From: Williamsia sp. DF01-3
GTDB lineage: Bacteria > Actinomycetota > Actinomycetes > Mycobacteriales > Mycobacteriaceae
Length of the DNA stretch: 64,000 nucleotides
Direction of reading: 5' to 3'
Assembly: GCF_023051145.1 (NCBI RefSeq)
Contig: NZ_JALKFS010000005.1
Span: 4,047,733-4,111,732 of the forward strand
Shown: piece by piece, positions 37,331 through 46,524 of the stretch
Layout of the letters: every line of letters begins with the position of its first letter
Numbering within the stretch: position 1 is the stretch's first letter
Position numbers and translations under genes: made by a program
Notes under the pieces: generated by a model
What the model saw: only the letters and a program-made list of their open reading frames with translations
What the model was told of the DNA's origin: nothing
Database searches by the model: none

Positions 37331-38536
37331 ATGCGCGTTCACACGTTGTTTTGGCGTGGGCTGGGAGTGAAGGTCGCGGCCGCCGTCTTCGCAACCGCCG
37401 CTGCAATCGGGTTCACCGCTGCGCCCGCAAGCGCTGCCCCGTTCATGCCTGCCACCGATTCGGATCCGTTCTATGCAGAGCCGGCGGGCATCGAGGGTGC
37501 AGCCAACGGTGACGTGCTCCGAGTGCAATCGCTGCCGAGTCCGTTCCCCGGATCCAGTGCCCAGAAAGTGTTGTTTCGCAGCACCAATTCGCAGGGCGAG
37601 CCGATCGCCGCTGTCACGACGGTCATCGTTCCCGACGGTGGGGCCCGCCACGACCTGCTGTCGTATCAGCCGTTCACCAACTCGCTCGGGCCGCAGTGCG
37701 CGCCGTCGCATCAGATCTTCCGTGGCGGTTTGCAGGAGCAGCAACTCATCGGTCTGGCGCTGGCGCGTGGAGTCGCGGTGAACATTCCCGATCACCTCGG
37801 ACCGACCAGCGCATACGGGGCGGCCCGCCTCGGCGGCACCATCACGCTGGACTCCATCAGGGCCGTCCAGTCGAGCCCCGGATTCCGGGTCGGCGATTCC
37901 CGCACGGTCCTGGCCGGGTATTCGGGTGGCGCCATGGCCACTGCCTACGCAGGGGTGTTGGCACCCACGTACGCCCCGGAACTCGATCTCGTCGGTCTGT
38001 CCGCGGGTGGCACACCGGTGAACCTCGAAGCGATCGCCCGCACGCTGGGGGTGGCCCCGAACCCGCTGTTCGGCCTGGGCTTCGCAGCCTCCCTCGGCCT
38101 CGAACGCGAGTACCCGAACGAGGTGTCGTTGTCTGAGCAACTGAACGATCGGGGGATCGCGCTGGCCAACCAGATCCGCAACGCGTGCACCGACCAGATC
38201 ATCGATGCCGGTGCCAACATGAAGATCGCCGACGTGGTCAACTCGGGCACCCTGGCCAACACCCAGGCCGGTGTCGATGCCCTCAACCGCAACAGCGTCC
38301 AGATGTTCCCAGGCGCGCCGCGGATGCCGGTGCTGCTCTACCAGGGTGCCGATGACCAGCTCACTCCCACATCCCGGGTGCTGGCCACCGCTGCACACTG
38401 GTGCCGACAGGGAACGCGGGTACAGACGGTGATCGTCCCCGGTGACCACGGCTCCACCATCGCGTCCGGTGTCCCGATCGCATTGAGCTACCTCAACGAC
38501 CGCCTGGCAGGGGCGCCGGCACCCAGCACATGCTGA
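37331..38536 (+). CDS. Secreted lipase (LIP family)
   Basis: The ATG at 37331 lies after GGAGGCACATCA, and the 401-residue protein has a signal peptide with a long hydrophobic core ending ASA-AP. The mature part resembles the secretory lipase (LIP) family of alpha/beta hydrolases, with the nucleophile elbow LAGYSGGAMA and a later Asp region GADDQLTP and a final PGDHGS, likely the Asp and His of the triad. Such enzymes cleave fatty-acid esters outside the cell. It overlaps the next hydrolase gene by 7 bases. Confidence 0.88.
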   Translation: MRVHTLFWRGLGVKVAAAVFATAAAIGFTAAPASAAPFMPATDSDPFYAEPAGIEGAANGDVLRVQSLPSPFPGSSAQKVLFRSTNSQGEPIAAVTTVIVPDGGARHDLLSYQPFTNSLGPQCAPSHQIFRGGLQEQQLIGLALARGVAVNIPDHLGPTSAYGAARLGGTITLDSIRAVQSSPGFRVGDSRTVLAGYSGGAMATAYAGVLAPTYAPELDLVGLSAGGTPVNLEAIARTLGVAPNPLFGLGFAASLGLEREYPNEVSLSEQLNDRGIALANQIRNACTDQIIDAGANMKIADVVNSGTLANTQAGVDALNRNSVQMFPGAPRMPVLLYQGADDQLTPTSRVLATAAHWCRQGTRVQTVIVPGDHGSTIASGVPIALSYLNDRLAGAPAPSTC

Positions 38537-39114
38537 TACCCGGTTTGCCGGTGGCGGCATCGGTCTTGGTGTTGCCCGGTGGCACCGACAACTCCACGAC
38601 GCCGTTCAGCCGACGCCAACCCGCGCCGATGCGGATGTACCCGTTCACGTTGTCGCTGCGTGCGCTTCCGCGAGTGGTGGTTCACCAGGCCGTCTACGAC
38701 GTCCACGGGTGGAACGGCCAGCACAACAGTCCCCTCGCTCCGGCCCAGGCCGCCTTGGACCGCCTCATCGACGCGCACCCGGATTCCCCGGTGATCCTGG
38801 TCGGGCATTCGATGGGCGGCAGGGTTGCCGCGCACCTCGCCGCCGACAAGCGGGTGGCCGGCGTTCTCGCCTTGGCGCCGTGGTGGCAGCACGCGGATTG
38901 GGAGTACATCCACGGTGAGGCACGGGTCTTGGCGCTGCACGGGACTGCCGACCAGCGAACGTATCCGGCCCGGACGGAAAAGGGCATCGCCCAACTCCGT
39001 GAGCGTGGGGTCGACGCCGAGTTCGTGCCGATCGAGGGCGGCGGTCACGCCATGCTCGACCACGTCTGGACGTGGCAGTCGACTGCTCTGACCTTCGTCC
39101 GCAGCTTCCTGTAG
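38530..39114 (+). CDS. Small alpha/beta hydrolase
   Basis: The 194-residue enzyme begins inside the end of the lipase gene (ATGCTGA at 38530-38536), which suggests translational coupling. It has the nucleophile elbow LVGHSMGGRVAAHLA and a later HGTADQRTYPART that may contain the Asp, followed by GGGHAMLDHVW with a His. There is no signal peptide, so it probably acts in the cytoplasm. The substrate is not identifiable. Confidence 0.85.
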   Translation: MLIPGLPVAASVLVLPGGTDNSTTPFSRRQPAPMRMYPFTLSLRALPRVVVHQAVYDVHGWNGQHNSPLAPAQAALDRLIDAHPDSPVILVGHSMGGRVAAHLAADKRVAGVLALAPWWQHADWEYIHGEARVLALHGTADQRTYPARTEKGIAQLRERGVDAEFVPIEGGGHAMLDHVWTWQSTALTFVRSFL

Positions 39115-39140
39115 TCGAAGTTCGCGCCACCTACGACGAA

Positions 39141-39164
39141 ACGCCCCGGTTGCAACCGGAGCGT
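39141..39164 (+). terminator. Possible hairpin terminator after the hydrolase gene
   Basis: ACGCCCCGGTT pairs with AACCGGAGCGT with one mismatch and a two-base loop. It is 26 bases past the hydrolase stop. No T-run follows, so this call is weak. Confidence 0.4.
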
Positions 39165-39215
39165 CTCGAAGTGCGCAGCGCGAATTTTCGGCCGACCGAA
39201 TTTCGGCCTGAGGGG

Positions 39216-40061
39216 TCAGCCGACGTAATCGAACGTGTCGGGATGCGGGCCGACCCGACCGTCCTCGCCCTTGTCGAGCGCGTCGATCTTGGCAACTGCG
39301 TCGCTGTCGAGCTCGAAGTCGAACAGCGCGAAGTTCTCTTGCACCCGCTTGGGGGTCACCGACTTCGGGAAGATGATGTCGCCGCGCTGAATGTGCCAGC
39401 GCAACACAACCTGTGCCGGGCTGTTGCTGACCTCGGCAGCCAGGTCGGTGATCACCGGATCGTCGAGCACCTTGCCCTGCGCGATCGGTGACCAGGCCTC
39501 GGTCGCGATGCCGTGATCCCTGCCGTACTTGCGCACGGTGTCGTTGGTCAGATACGGGTGAACCTCGATCTGATTGACCGCCGGCACCAGTTCGGTCTCC
39601 TTGGCGAGCCGTTCGAGGTGCTCTACCTGGAAGTTGGACACACCCACGGACTTCGAACGGCCCGACTTCGCGAACTCGATCATCGTGTTCCAGGTGGAGA
39701 CGTAATCGCCACCGTACTGGGTGGGCAGCGGCCAGTGGATGAGGAACAGGTCGATGTAGTCGAACCCGAGATCGGACAAGGTGGTGTCGAACGCCTTACG
39801 CGCCGCATCGGGCTCGTGGAACGAGTTGTTCAGTTTGCTCGTCACGAAGATCTCGTTGCGCGGGATGCCCGAGGCGCGAATGCCTTCGCCCACCTCTTTT
39901 TCGTTGCCGTACATCTCCGCGGTGTCGATGTGCCGGTAGCCGATGTCGAGTGCCGTCTTGACCGCATCGGCGGTGTCCTCGGGTTTGATCTGGAAGACAC
40001 CGAAGCCCAGCTGCGGAATGGTGTTTCCGTCGTTGAGAGTGATGTTCGGAACCTGAGTCAT
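39216..40061 (-). CDS. Aldo/keto reductase
   Basis: The 281-residue protein has the AKR tetrad: Asp 46 and Tyr 51 in HIDTAEMYGNEKEVG, Lys 76 in IFVTSKL and a His in LFLIHWPLP. The C-terminus has LRWHIQRGDIIFPKSV with the NADPH-binding Ser/Lys. Typical 2,5-diketogluconate-reductase-like enzymes reduce sugars and aldehydes with NADPH. The substrate cannot be told. It ends a short minus-strand stretch before the tmRNA. Confidence 0.9.
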   Translation of the reverse strand: MTQVPNITLNDGNTIPQLGFGVFQIKPEDTADAVKTALDIGYRHIDTAEMYGNEKEVGEGIRASGIPRNEIFVTSKLNNSFHEPDAARKAFDTTLSDLGFDYIDLFLIHWPLPTQYGGDYVSTWNTMIEFAKSGRSKSVGVSNFQVEHLERLAKETELVPAVNQIEVHPYLTNDTVRKYGRDHGIATEAWSPIAQGKVLDDPVITDLAAEVSNSPAQVVLRWHIQRGDIIFPKSVTPKRVQENFALFDFELDSDAVAKIDALDKGEDGRVGPHPDTFDYVG

Positions 40062-40101
40062 CGTCGTACTCTCCTCATTGGTTGTGCCCTGGACACAGAA
40101 A

Positions 40102-40133
40102 CGGGGAGAGAACCATTGTTTGGTTCTCCCCCG
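40102..40133 (-). terminator. Terminator of the tmRNA gene
   Basis: On the minus strand a GGGGGAGAACCA / TGGTTCTCTCCCC stem with a two-base bulge and an AACAA loop lies 17 bases past the tmRNA 3' end, followed by GTTTCTG. Confidence 0.65.
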
Positions 40134-40150
40134 TATCCGTGATCTGACGG

Positions 40151-40515
40151 TGGAGCTGCCGGGAATCGAACCCGGGTCCTTCGCCGTTTCAGCAGGGCTT
40201 CTCCGTGTGCAGTTCGCTAAGCCTCTACTCGGATCTCTCGGTCACGCGAACAAGCCGAGATGACGATCCCAGTCGCTGTTTGATGTCCCATTGCGGTCCG
40301 CGACCGCCCGCAACGGTTAGCTCTCTGAATGATGCCGGTACCCGGGGCGAGAGCTCACCCGGGCCGACAGACCAGCCGTCGCTTAGGCAGCGAGGGCGTA
40401 GTCGCGCTGATTCTTATCGGCGCTTAATTGGTTGCTATGACGCTTACGGTGGTCTCTAGCCTGCACCGACACGCTTCCCCTACCTTGACGCACGCAGTCG
40501 AAACCGTTCAGCCCC
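40151..40515 (-). ncRNA. ssrA: Transfer-messenger RNA (tmRNA)
   Basis: The 365-nt RNA starts with GGGGCTGAACGGTTTCGACT, the tRNA-like 5' end, and closes with GGGTTCGATTCCCGGCAGCT and CC plus the discriminator A. The seven-pair acceptor stem is GGGGCTG with CAGCTCC. The open reading frame at 40383-40421 encodes the tag ADKNQRDYALAA with a TAA stop, close to mycobacterial tags. tmRNA frees ribosomes stalled on broken mRNAs and marks the product for degradation. Its partner gene smpB lies 2.1 kb away on the same strand. Confidence 0.95.
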
Positions 40516-40564
40516 TCGATAGGTTCCACCGCACCGAAGTACGGCAGACATACATCGTAACAAG

Positions 40565-40607
40565 CACTGCGGCCCGAATCATTCCCATTTCGATTCGAGC
40601 CGCAGTG
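40565..40607 (-). terminator. Terminator after the cutinase-like gene
   Basis: CACTGCGGC (40565-40573) pairs with GCCGCAGTG (40599-40607), with an inner GAATC/GATTC pair. It lies 25 bases past the esterase stop and before the tmRNA promoter region. The following bases on the minus strand are TTGTTACG. Confidence 0.6.
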
Positions 40608-40631
40608 TCGTCACCCTCTCGGGCGCTGTGA

Positions 40632-42101
40632 TCAGGCCGGCTGCACGGATGTACCGATCACTGCCAGTGCCTCGGCGAGCGGGTCGCGCGAGGTGATCAC
40701 CTTCTTTGCCGAGTCCAGCACCACGTCGACCACCTCGGGAAGCTGCGGTGCCACCACGCCCACACTCTCGACGGCGGCGGTTGCGATCTCGACTGCGTCC
40801 GGGGTTTGATCGGCCAACGAAACCGACGCTTGCTCGACCGTCGAATCGATGGACGCCACCGGGGTGTCGCCCGCCGGCGAGTCGTTCACCGCCGACTCCC
40901 GCAACCACGTACTCACGTACTCCGAACCCGTACGCCCCGACGAATCGGCGGGCTGGTCGAAATAGCTGACATGACTCGGCCCCGGGTACCAATAGCTGGG
41001 TTCGGTTGCCATCGTCACGAGCCCGAGATTGTCGCGGAGGCCGGCCTCCCTCTCGTACTGGAGTCTCGCCTCCCAGGAGACGGGCAGATCCACCACGAAA
41101 CCGAGCACTCCGGAGACAGACAGATCGTCCGGGGTGGGCACGGCCGATGATGGAGCACTGTTCTTCTCCACCGCCTGGCCGAGCGATTCCGAACCCGACA
41201 GCCAGTCCGGCGTGGCGAGTACGTACGCGCCGGTCCGCAGTGCGGTACGGACGAGTGCGTTCCCGAGATCAGATGCAATGCCTGACGGGTCGGTGGTGTC
41301 GATGTGCATCTGTTCGGCGATGTTCGCGCCCGTCCGGACCACCTGTGCATCCTCGGGGATCGAGCATGCGAAGTCGCCTGTCTCACAGAGAGATACGACC
41401 CGACCGGTGAGCGCGCCGAATCCGGTCGACCCAACCGACCCGATGCCGCCGCCGACCGCGACCTCAGTGGTACCGGACAACGTGCGAGCACCGTTGAGCG
41501 GCGCCCGAAGGCCCGGCGCCCCGGGTACGAGACCCGTACCGGCGGCGCGGTTGGGATCGGAGATCAGGTACACGCCGCGTACCCGGTCGGGCGCCACGGG
41601 CCCACGGTTCTCGCCGATGTCCGCGGCGACCCTGTGTGCGATATCGGCGCCCTGGCTGTAACCGACGATCGCGATGTCGGTGCCCGGTCCGCACTGCGCC
41701 CCGATCTGGTGAATCTGGGCGTTGGTCGCCTCGACTCCTCGCGCCGAGGAATCGGCGTATGTGGTCCCGTCGGCGGTGTAACCGAAGTCAGCCGGATACG
41801 GAACGTAGGTGGTTTGCATTTCCCCTGGTGGCACCCCACGCCCGGCTTCTTCGATCGTGGGGGCCAGAACTCCGGCCTGCTGGTGCGGGTCCCGGTTGAC
41901 GCTCGAGTCGAGCGTGCCCGGCACCACCACCACGTGCAGGTCCGGACAGTCACTGATCGGCCGGGCCGATGCGACCTGCGGTGTGGCGGTCAGCGAGATC
42001 GCCGCTGCCGCTACAGCGGCAACGCCCAGCACAGAACCCCGCAAACGGCGTCCGGCCGGTGAAAAGGTGAGGCCACCGGTGTGGCCTCGCGTTCGATTCA
42101 T
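40632..42101 (-). CDS. Secreted cutinase-family esterase with long C-terminal extension
   Basis: The ATG at 42101 follows AGGAG, and a signal peptide with an Ala/Val-rich core ends near ASA-RP. The cutinase-type alpha/beta hydrolase domain has VVVPGTLDS, the elbow IVGYSQGADIAH with the nucleophile Ser and SDPNRAAGTG. Cutinase-family proteins of mycolic-acid bacteria hydrolyse lipids and esters in or outside the envelope. At 489 residues it is about twice the size of a plain cutinase. The rest has no domain I can name. Confidence 0.8.
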   Translation of the reverse strand: MNRTRGHTGGLTFSPAGRRLRGSVLGVAAVAAAAISLTATPQVASARPISDCPDLHVVVVPGTLDSSVNRDPHQQAGVLAPTIEEAGRGVPPGEMQTTYVPYPADFGYTADGTTYADSSARGVEATNAQIHQIGAQCGPGTDIAIVGYSQGADIAHRVAADIGENRGPVAPDRVRGVYLISDPNRAAGTGLVPGAPGLRAPLNGARTLSGTTEVAVGGGIGSVGSTGFGALTGRVVSLCETGDFACSIPEDAQVVRTGANIAEQMHIDTTDPSGIASDLGNALVRTALRTGAYVLATPDWLSGSESLGQAVEKNSAPSSAVPTPDDLSVSGVLGFVVDLPVSWEARLQYEREAGLRDNLGLVTMATEPSYWYPGPSHVSYFDQPADSSGRTGSEYVSTWLRESAVNDSPAGDTPVASIDSTVEQASVSLADQTPDAVEIATAAVESVGVVAPQLPEVVDVVLDSAKKVITSRDPLAEALAVIGTSVQPA

Positions 42102-42642
42102 GCTCGGTTGCTCCTGTTTTGACACGCACCACAAAGGGCGACATGTTCTTTACGACGTGCCCGAAAACGGCCGATTGGCCACCCGCATCAACGAGGGCTT
42201 TCCAGAAATGACACATGGCGATCATCTGTCATCCGATTGAACGGCGCGCGGCGAGAAAGGCACGCGCACACAAATTGCTGGGCGCGACAGGTGAACGCAA
42301 CGGTTCACGTCGGCTCAGCACTTGAGGTTTGAGCCACCGAGACCCATGAATGTGATCTTCGTCGCTCAAAACGGTCCGGTGACCTAGCGGACCGTGCGAT
42401 GAGGTAGTTCGTTCCGCTTGCGGCCGAGCGACTCTCGGCCGGCGCCCGATCACCCGCCGGACGACGAACCACTTTTTCGACTGAATAGCCAATAATTAGT
42501 CGACTAAACGCCCGATCGGCGATTCAGACGGGACCTGGTGCGCACGAGACCACGAACAAATCGCAAAAGAATCACTGTGGACAAACCCATTGATGGCTGC
42601 CGCCAACTAATTCAGCCGACGGCCGAATAAGAGCTACGCCTT
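42102..42642. other. 541-base gap with no clear gene; contains a 12-bp palindrome
   Basis: No coding frame here looks real; a 264-base minus-strand frame at 42229-42492 has a basic, atypical sequence. The right part (42480-42640) is visibly AT-richer than the surroundings. TTAGTCGACTAA at 42496-42507 is a perfect palindrome. The gap should contain the esterase promoter upstream of 42101. Confidence 0.5.
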
Positions 42643-43116
42643 TTAACGCATTCCCTTGACGCGCCGGCCCAATTCACGAGTGACCTCGCGTTCGGCGTCG
42701 CGACGGGCCAGATCATGCCGTTTATCGTGAGCCTGTTTACCGCGCGCCAGTGCCAATTCAACTTTGACCTTGCCATCGCTGAAATACATCGACAGCGGTA
42801 CCAGGGTCAGGTTGCCGTCACGAATCTTCCCGATCAGGCCATCGATCTCGCGGCGGTGCAGAAGCAGTTTGCGATTGCGGCGGGGAGCATGGTTTGTCCA
42901 CGAACCGTTGCCGTACTCCGGGATGTGAAGGCCCCGCAACCACACCTCACCGTTGTCGACGGTGGCGAAGGCATCGACCAGTGAAGCCTTACCATCGCGC
43001 AGGCTCTTCACCTCGGTGCCCAGCAACGCGACGCCCGCCTCGTAGGTGTCGAGAATGGCGTAGTTGTGCCGCGCCTTACGGTTCGTCGCAATCGCCTTGC
43101 GACCTTTTTCCTTCAT
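42643..43116 (-). CDS. smpB: SsrA-binding protein SmpB
   Basis: The 157-residue protein has the SmpB oligonucleotide-binding barrel: [52 protein letters not shown] and a C-terminal tail with [21 protein letters not shown]. It binds tmRNA and takes the place of the missing codon-anticodon pairing in trans-translation. A gap of about 130 bases to ftsX suggests its own promoter. Confidence 0.96.
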   Translation of the reverse strand: MKEKGRKAIATNRKARHNYAILDTYEAGVALLGTEVKSLRDGKASLVDAFATVDNGEVWLRGLHIPEYGNGSWTNHAPRRNRKLLLHRREIDGLIGKIRDGNLTLVPLSMYFSDGKVKVELALARGKQAHDKRHDLARRDAEREVTRELGRRVKGMR

Positions 43117-43248
43117 CGATTCACCTACTTTCGTCCCGTCTTCTTGCGCTTGTGGTGCGCCGAGCTGTCTATTTCACCGAGCCACGCCACACTACACACG
43201 CTGCGTCTGGACGTCGCGTGATTTGTCTACCGGCCGAGAACGGCGGTG

Positions 43249-44154
43249 TCACTCGCGGACGTAGTACCGCAGAGTGCCGTATGCCGTCACGCTCGAGAGC
43301 ACCACGCCGATGATGATCAGCCACGGGGCCACGAACAGCACGTCGGCCGTCTGGATCTTGGCCAGGATGTTCACCCCGTAGAGGTCTTGCAGTGCCCGGT
43401 CGAAGAACAACGCCTTGGCTCCGAATAGTCCCGCGATGGCCAGCAGAGAACCAACCACGGTCGCGACCACTGCTTCGAGGAGGAACGGCAGCTGGGTGTA
43501 CCAGCGTGTCGCACCCACCAGGCGCATGATGCCCACTTCCGTGCGTCGGGTGTAGGCAGCCACCTGAACAGTGTTGGCGATCAACAAGATCGCGGCGATC
43601 GCCTGCACCAGCGCGATGGCGAAGGCAGCATTACGTGCCCCGTCGAGGACGCTGAAGATCCGTTTGACCAGCTCTCGTTGATCGAGGACGCCGTCCACTC
43701 CGTCGGCGTTCTTGAATTGATCGAGGACAGCACCGAACTGGTTCGGGTCTGCCATCCTGACCTTGAACGACGCGGGAAGAGTGTTCTCCCGCACCAGGGC
43801 GGCGATGTCCGGGTTGTTCGCAAACGTCTTGGTCTTGGCGTCTTTGAACGCCTCGGCGCGGTCGATGTACTGCACCGACTCCACGCCACGGGCAGCTTCG
43901 ATCTGCTCACGCAGCGGCGCACATGGCGCTGCCTTGCAGTCGGGGTCGGCGTCGGTCACCGGATCGGAGATGAAGATCTGCATCTCCACCCGGTCGAGGA
44001 AGATGTCCTGGGTCTTGTCGGCCATCTGCACCACCAGCAACCCGGCGCCGAACATGCCCAGCGTGATCGCCGTGGTGATGGTCATCGCCATGGTCATCGT
44101 GACGTTGCGGCGCAGTCCGTTCAGGACCTCGCTCAATATGAAACTCGCGCGCAT
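43249..44154 (-). CDS. ftsX: Cell-division ABC transporter permease FtsX
   Basis: The 301-residue protein has a first membrane helix near residues 20-45, a periplasmic domain of about 120 residues and three more helices at the end (for example FAIALVQAIAAILLIANTVQ). GIMRLVGATRWYTQLPFLLEA is the typical FtsX transmission loop. FtsX with FtsE couples ATP hydrolysis to activation of peptidoglycan hydrolases at the septum. It follows ftsE by 66 bases. Confidence 0.95.
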   Translation of the reverse strand: MRASFILSEVLNGLRRNVTMTMAMTITTAITLGMFGAGLLVVQMADKTQDIFLDRVEMQIFISDPVTDADPDCKAAPCAPLREQIEAARGVESVQYIDRAEAFKDAKTKTFANNPDIAALVRENTLPASFKVRMADPNQFGAVLDQFKNADGVDGVLDQRELVKRIFSVLDGARNAAFAIALVQAIAAILLIANTVQVAAYTRRTEVGIMRLVGATRWYTQLPFLLEAVVATVVGSLLAIAGLFGAKALFFDRALQDLYGVNILAKIQTADVLFVAPWLIIIGVVLSSVTAYGTLRYYVRE

Positions 44155-44220
44155 GTGAGTTCGGGTGTCCTCCCGGTCGGGACTACAGAAGTAGGTGAAA
44201 GTCGAAGGGTCGGAGTCGGC

Positions 44221-44910
44221 TCAGCCGCCGAGCCCGTAGACGCCATGGGCGTCGTCACGGGTGAGACGGCCGTTGCTGAACTCGAGCACACGGCGCCGCA
44301 TCGCATCGACGATCTGGCGGTCGTGTGTTGCCATCACCACCGTGGTCCCGCGTCGGTTCACCCGATCGAGCACCTCGACGATCTCCCGGCTCGTGTCGGG
44401 ATCCAGGTTGCCGGTGGGCTCGTCGGCGAGCAGCAGCAGCGGCCGGTTGGCGATGGCGCGGGCGATGGCGACACGCTGCATCTCACCGCCCGACAGCTCG
44501 TAAGGCATGCGGTCCGCCTTGCCGGACAGCCCGACGTACTCGAGCACTTCCGGAACCACCTTCGACACGGTGCTCTTCGGCTTCCCGATCACCTCGAGGG
44601 CAAACGCGACGTTCTCGGCCACCGACTTCTGCTGCAGCAACCGGAAGTCCTGGAATACACATCCGATGGACTGGCGAAGCTTCGGCACGCGTCTGCCCGG
44701 CAGTTTGTTCACGTGGAAATCGCCCACATACACATCACCCGAGGTGGGTTTGTCTTCCTTCAACAGGAGCCGGAAGAAGGTGGATTTACCTGATCCGGAG
44801 GGGCCGATGAGAAACGCGAAATCGCCCTTGTCCACCTCGAGAGAAAGATCTCGCAAGGCGGGCCTGGTCGATGCCTTGTATTGCATCGTCACATTCTTGA
44901 CGCTGATCAC
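44221..44910 (-). CDS. ftsE: Cell-division ATP-binding protein FtsE
   Basis: The 229-residue ABC ATPase has Walker A GPSGSGKS at 36-43, Q-loop Gln 87, the signature LSGGE at 139-143 and Walker B with DEPTG at 163-167. Its size and wording ([20 protein letters not shown]) match FtsE rather than other ABC proteins. It is followed by ftsX and preceded by the small membrane protein gene, in the order seen in mycobacteria. Confidence 0.96.
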   Translation of the reverse strand: MISVKNVTMQYKASTRPALRDLSLEVDKGDFAFLIGPSGSGKSTFFRLLLKEDKPTSGDVYVGDFHVNKLPGRRVPKLRQSIGCVFQDFRLLQQKSVAENVAFALEVIGKPKSTVSKVVPEVLEYVGLSGKADRMPYELSGGEMQRVAIARAIANRPLLLLADEPTGNLDPDTSREIVEVLDRVNRRGTTVVMATHDRQIVDAMRRRVLEFSNGRLTRDDAHGVYGLGG

Positions 44911-44976
44911 GGTCTGCCAGTGTAACCACGGATCCTGGCCATCCGGCTCAGACTTGCCCGGGCCCGGGGGCCCAGA

Positions 44977-45466
44977 TCACCTGGCGATGCTGGGGGTGGG
45001 GATCTCCAATCCCGGGATCAGCCCGCCCCGGGGCTGCTCGGTCTGCGTGGGGACCGTGGTCTCGATGGTCGACGAGCTCGAGGGGTGGATCGACCTCCAC
45101 GGACGACTCGGTGGTCTCGGGTGTGGTCGTCGTAGCGGTTGTTGTCGTCTCCTCGGTGGTCTCCGGAGGCGGCGGTGTGGTTGTACGCACCGGTTGTTGT
45201 TGGCTCGTCTGCGCCTGAGCGTCTTGCTTGTCCAGTTCGCTGTAGTACTCCGACCGCTGGCCGTACAGGAGCATCGCGCCGATGAACAGCAGCACCAACG
45301 CTGCTGTCGTGGTCCGAACCCTGCCGCCGAAGAGTGTGCGCGGGATCCGGTGCCACCATGCTGGCCGGTCCTCGGCCTCTGTGGCGGCCGGCGTGGGCGC
45401 ACTGCCGGCTGGGATGTTCGCCGAGTTCAACGGCTCGTTGTCCGGGTTCTGCTGGTTGTCGGTCAT
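44977..45466 (-). pseudogene. Pro/Thr-rich small membrane protein gene (Rv3103c-like position), frameshifted
   Basis: The ATG at 45466 overlaps the mscS stop by 4 bases. Residues about 1-45 are cytoplasmic, residues about 50-68 form a membrane helix (TTTAALVLLFIGAMLLYG), then a coiled SEYYSELDKQDAQ and a Thr/Pro/Glu linker. At 45082-45085 (CCCC on this strand) the frame changes. As read, it continues to a stop at 44948 with DHRDHGPHADRAAPGR and more. With one C removed it reads SSSSTIETTVPTQTEQPRGG and ends at 44977, which is a natural continuation. The gene lies between mscS and ftsE as in mycobacteria. Function is unknown. Confidence 0.7.
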
Positions 45467-46404
45467 CGGCTTCCCTCCTCGGCTGCGACGGGTGACACGG
45501 AATCGGTTTCGATGACGCTGCCCGGGGCCAGTGCGATACCGGCGCGACCGAATGCCCGGACGATGCGCGAGCGGAGGTCGCGGCTCACCTCGAATTGTTT
45601 ACCTGGCAGGGTGCGGGCGACGATGCGGACCGTCATGGTGTCAACCTCGATGTCGATCACGCCCATCGCGGTCGGCTCATCGAGCAGCAGATTGCGGGTG
45701 CGCGAGTCGGTGAACGCCTGGTGTCCGATCTGGGCGATGAGGTCGTTCACCTTGCTCATGTCGGCACCGATCGGCAACGGGATGTCGACCACCGACCGTG
45801 CCCAGTCCTTCGACAGGTTGATGGCCTTGACGATCTGGCCGTTGGGGATGGTGATCATCTCGCCATCGGCGGAGCGCAGTTTGGTGATGCGCAGTGTGAC
45901 GTCCTCCACCGTCCCCTCGGCGGGTTCGGTCGCGCCGACGATGGCCAGGCTGACCACGTCTCCGAATCCGTACTGCTTCTCGGTGATGATGAAGAATCCG
46001 GACAGCAGGTCCTGCACGATGCGCTGCGCACCGAAACCGAGGGCCGCACCGAGCACTGTCGCGGGTGCGACGAATCCGGTGATGGGGACGTTGAACTGCC
46101 GCACGACGTTGAAGCCGGCGATGATGTAGACGATCGCAATCGCCGCCCAGGCGAGGATCTGCGCCACCGAGTGGCGATGCTTGATCGCTTCCGAGCGCAC
46201 GAGGGCATCGGATTCGGTGAACTGCGAGTCGATGCGCGCGGTGATCCGTCCGACCACCCACTGGATGAATCGGGTCGCGAGCAGGGCGCCGAGCACCCAG
46301 AGAACGATGGTGAGTCCCTGTAGGGACAGCCATCGGACGAAGCGGCTGGTGCCGGCCGGGGTTTCCGGCGCTGCGGTCACGAGCGCGACGAGGTCTTGCA
46401 TCAA
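45463..46404 (-). CDS. Small-conductance mechanosensitive channel (MscS family)
   Basis: The 313-residue protein has three membrane segments, the last being the Gly/Ala pore helix near VLGAALGFGAQRIVQDLLSGF. The beta domain follows with DVTLRITKLRSADGEMITIPNGQIV, the signature of MscS. The channel opens under membrane tension and lets solutes out after osmotic downshift. It lies between prfB and the small membrane protein gene, as Rv3104c does in Mycobacterium tuberculosis. Confidence 0.9.
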   Translation of the reverse strand: MMQDLVALVTAAPETPAGTSRFVRWLSLQGLTIVLWVLGALLATRFIQWVVGRITARIDSQFTESDALVRSEAIKHRHSVAQILAWAAIAIVYIIAGFNVVRQFNVPITGFVAPATVLGAALGFGAQRIVQDLLSGFFIITEKQYGFGDVVSLAIVGATEPAEGTVEDVTLRITKLRSADGEMITIPNGQIVKAINLSKDWARSVVDIPLPIGADMSKVNDLIAQIGHQAFTDSRTRNLLLDEPTAMGVIDIEVDTMTVRIVARTLPGKQFEVSRDLRSRIVRAFGRAGIALAPGSVIETDSVSPVAAEEGSR

Positions 46405-46524
46405 ATCGGGTTGCTCCTCCGGGTCGTGTGTTGGGATCGAGCCAATACCGTCCGGCGCCTACTCGAAGCACGCGGCCGGTGGACACCGGTTCAGGCGGGT
46501 GGTGCGGTCAGTCGTTGTGCGGCC

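Noticed and set aside
42229-42492. Minus-strand frame in the 42.1-42.6 kb gap
   Set aside because: Basic composition, no ribosome site and no family resemblance.
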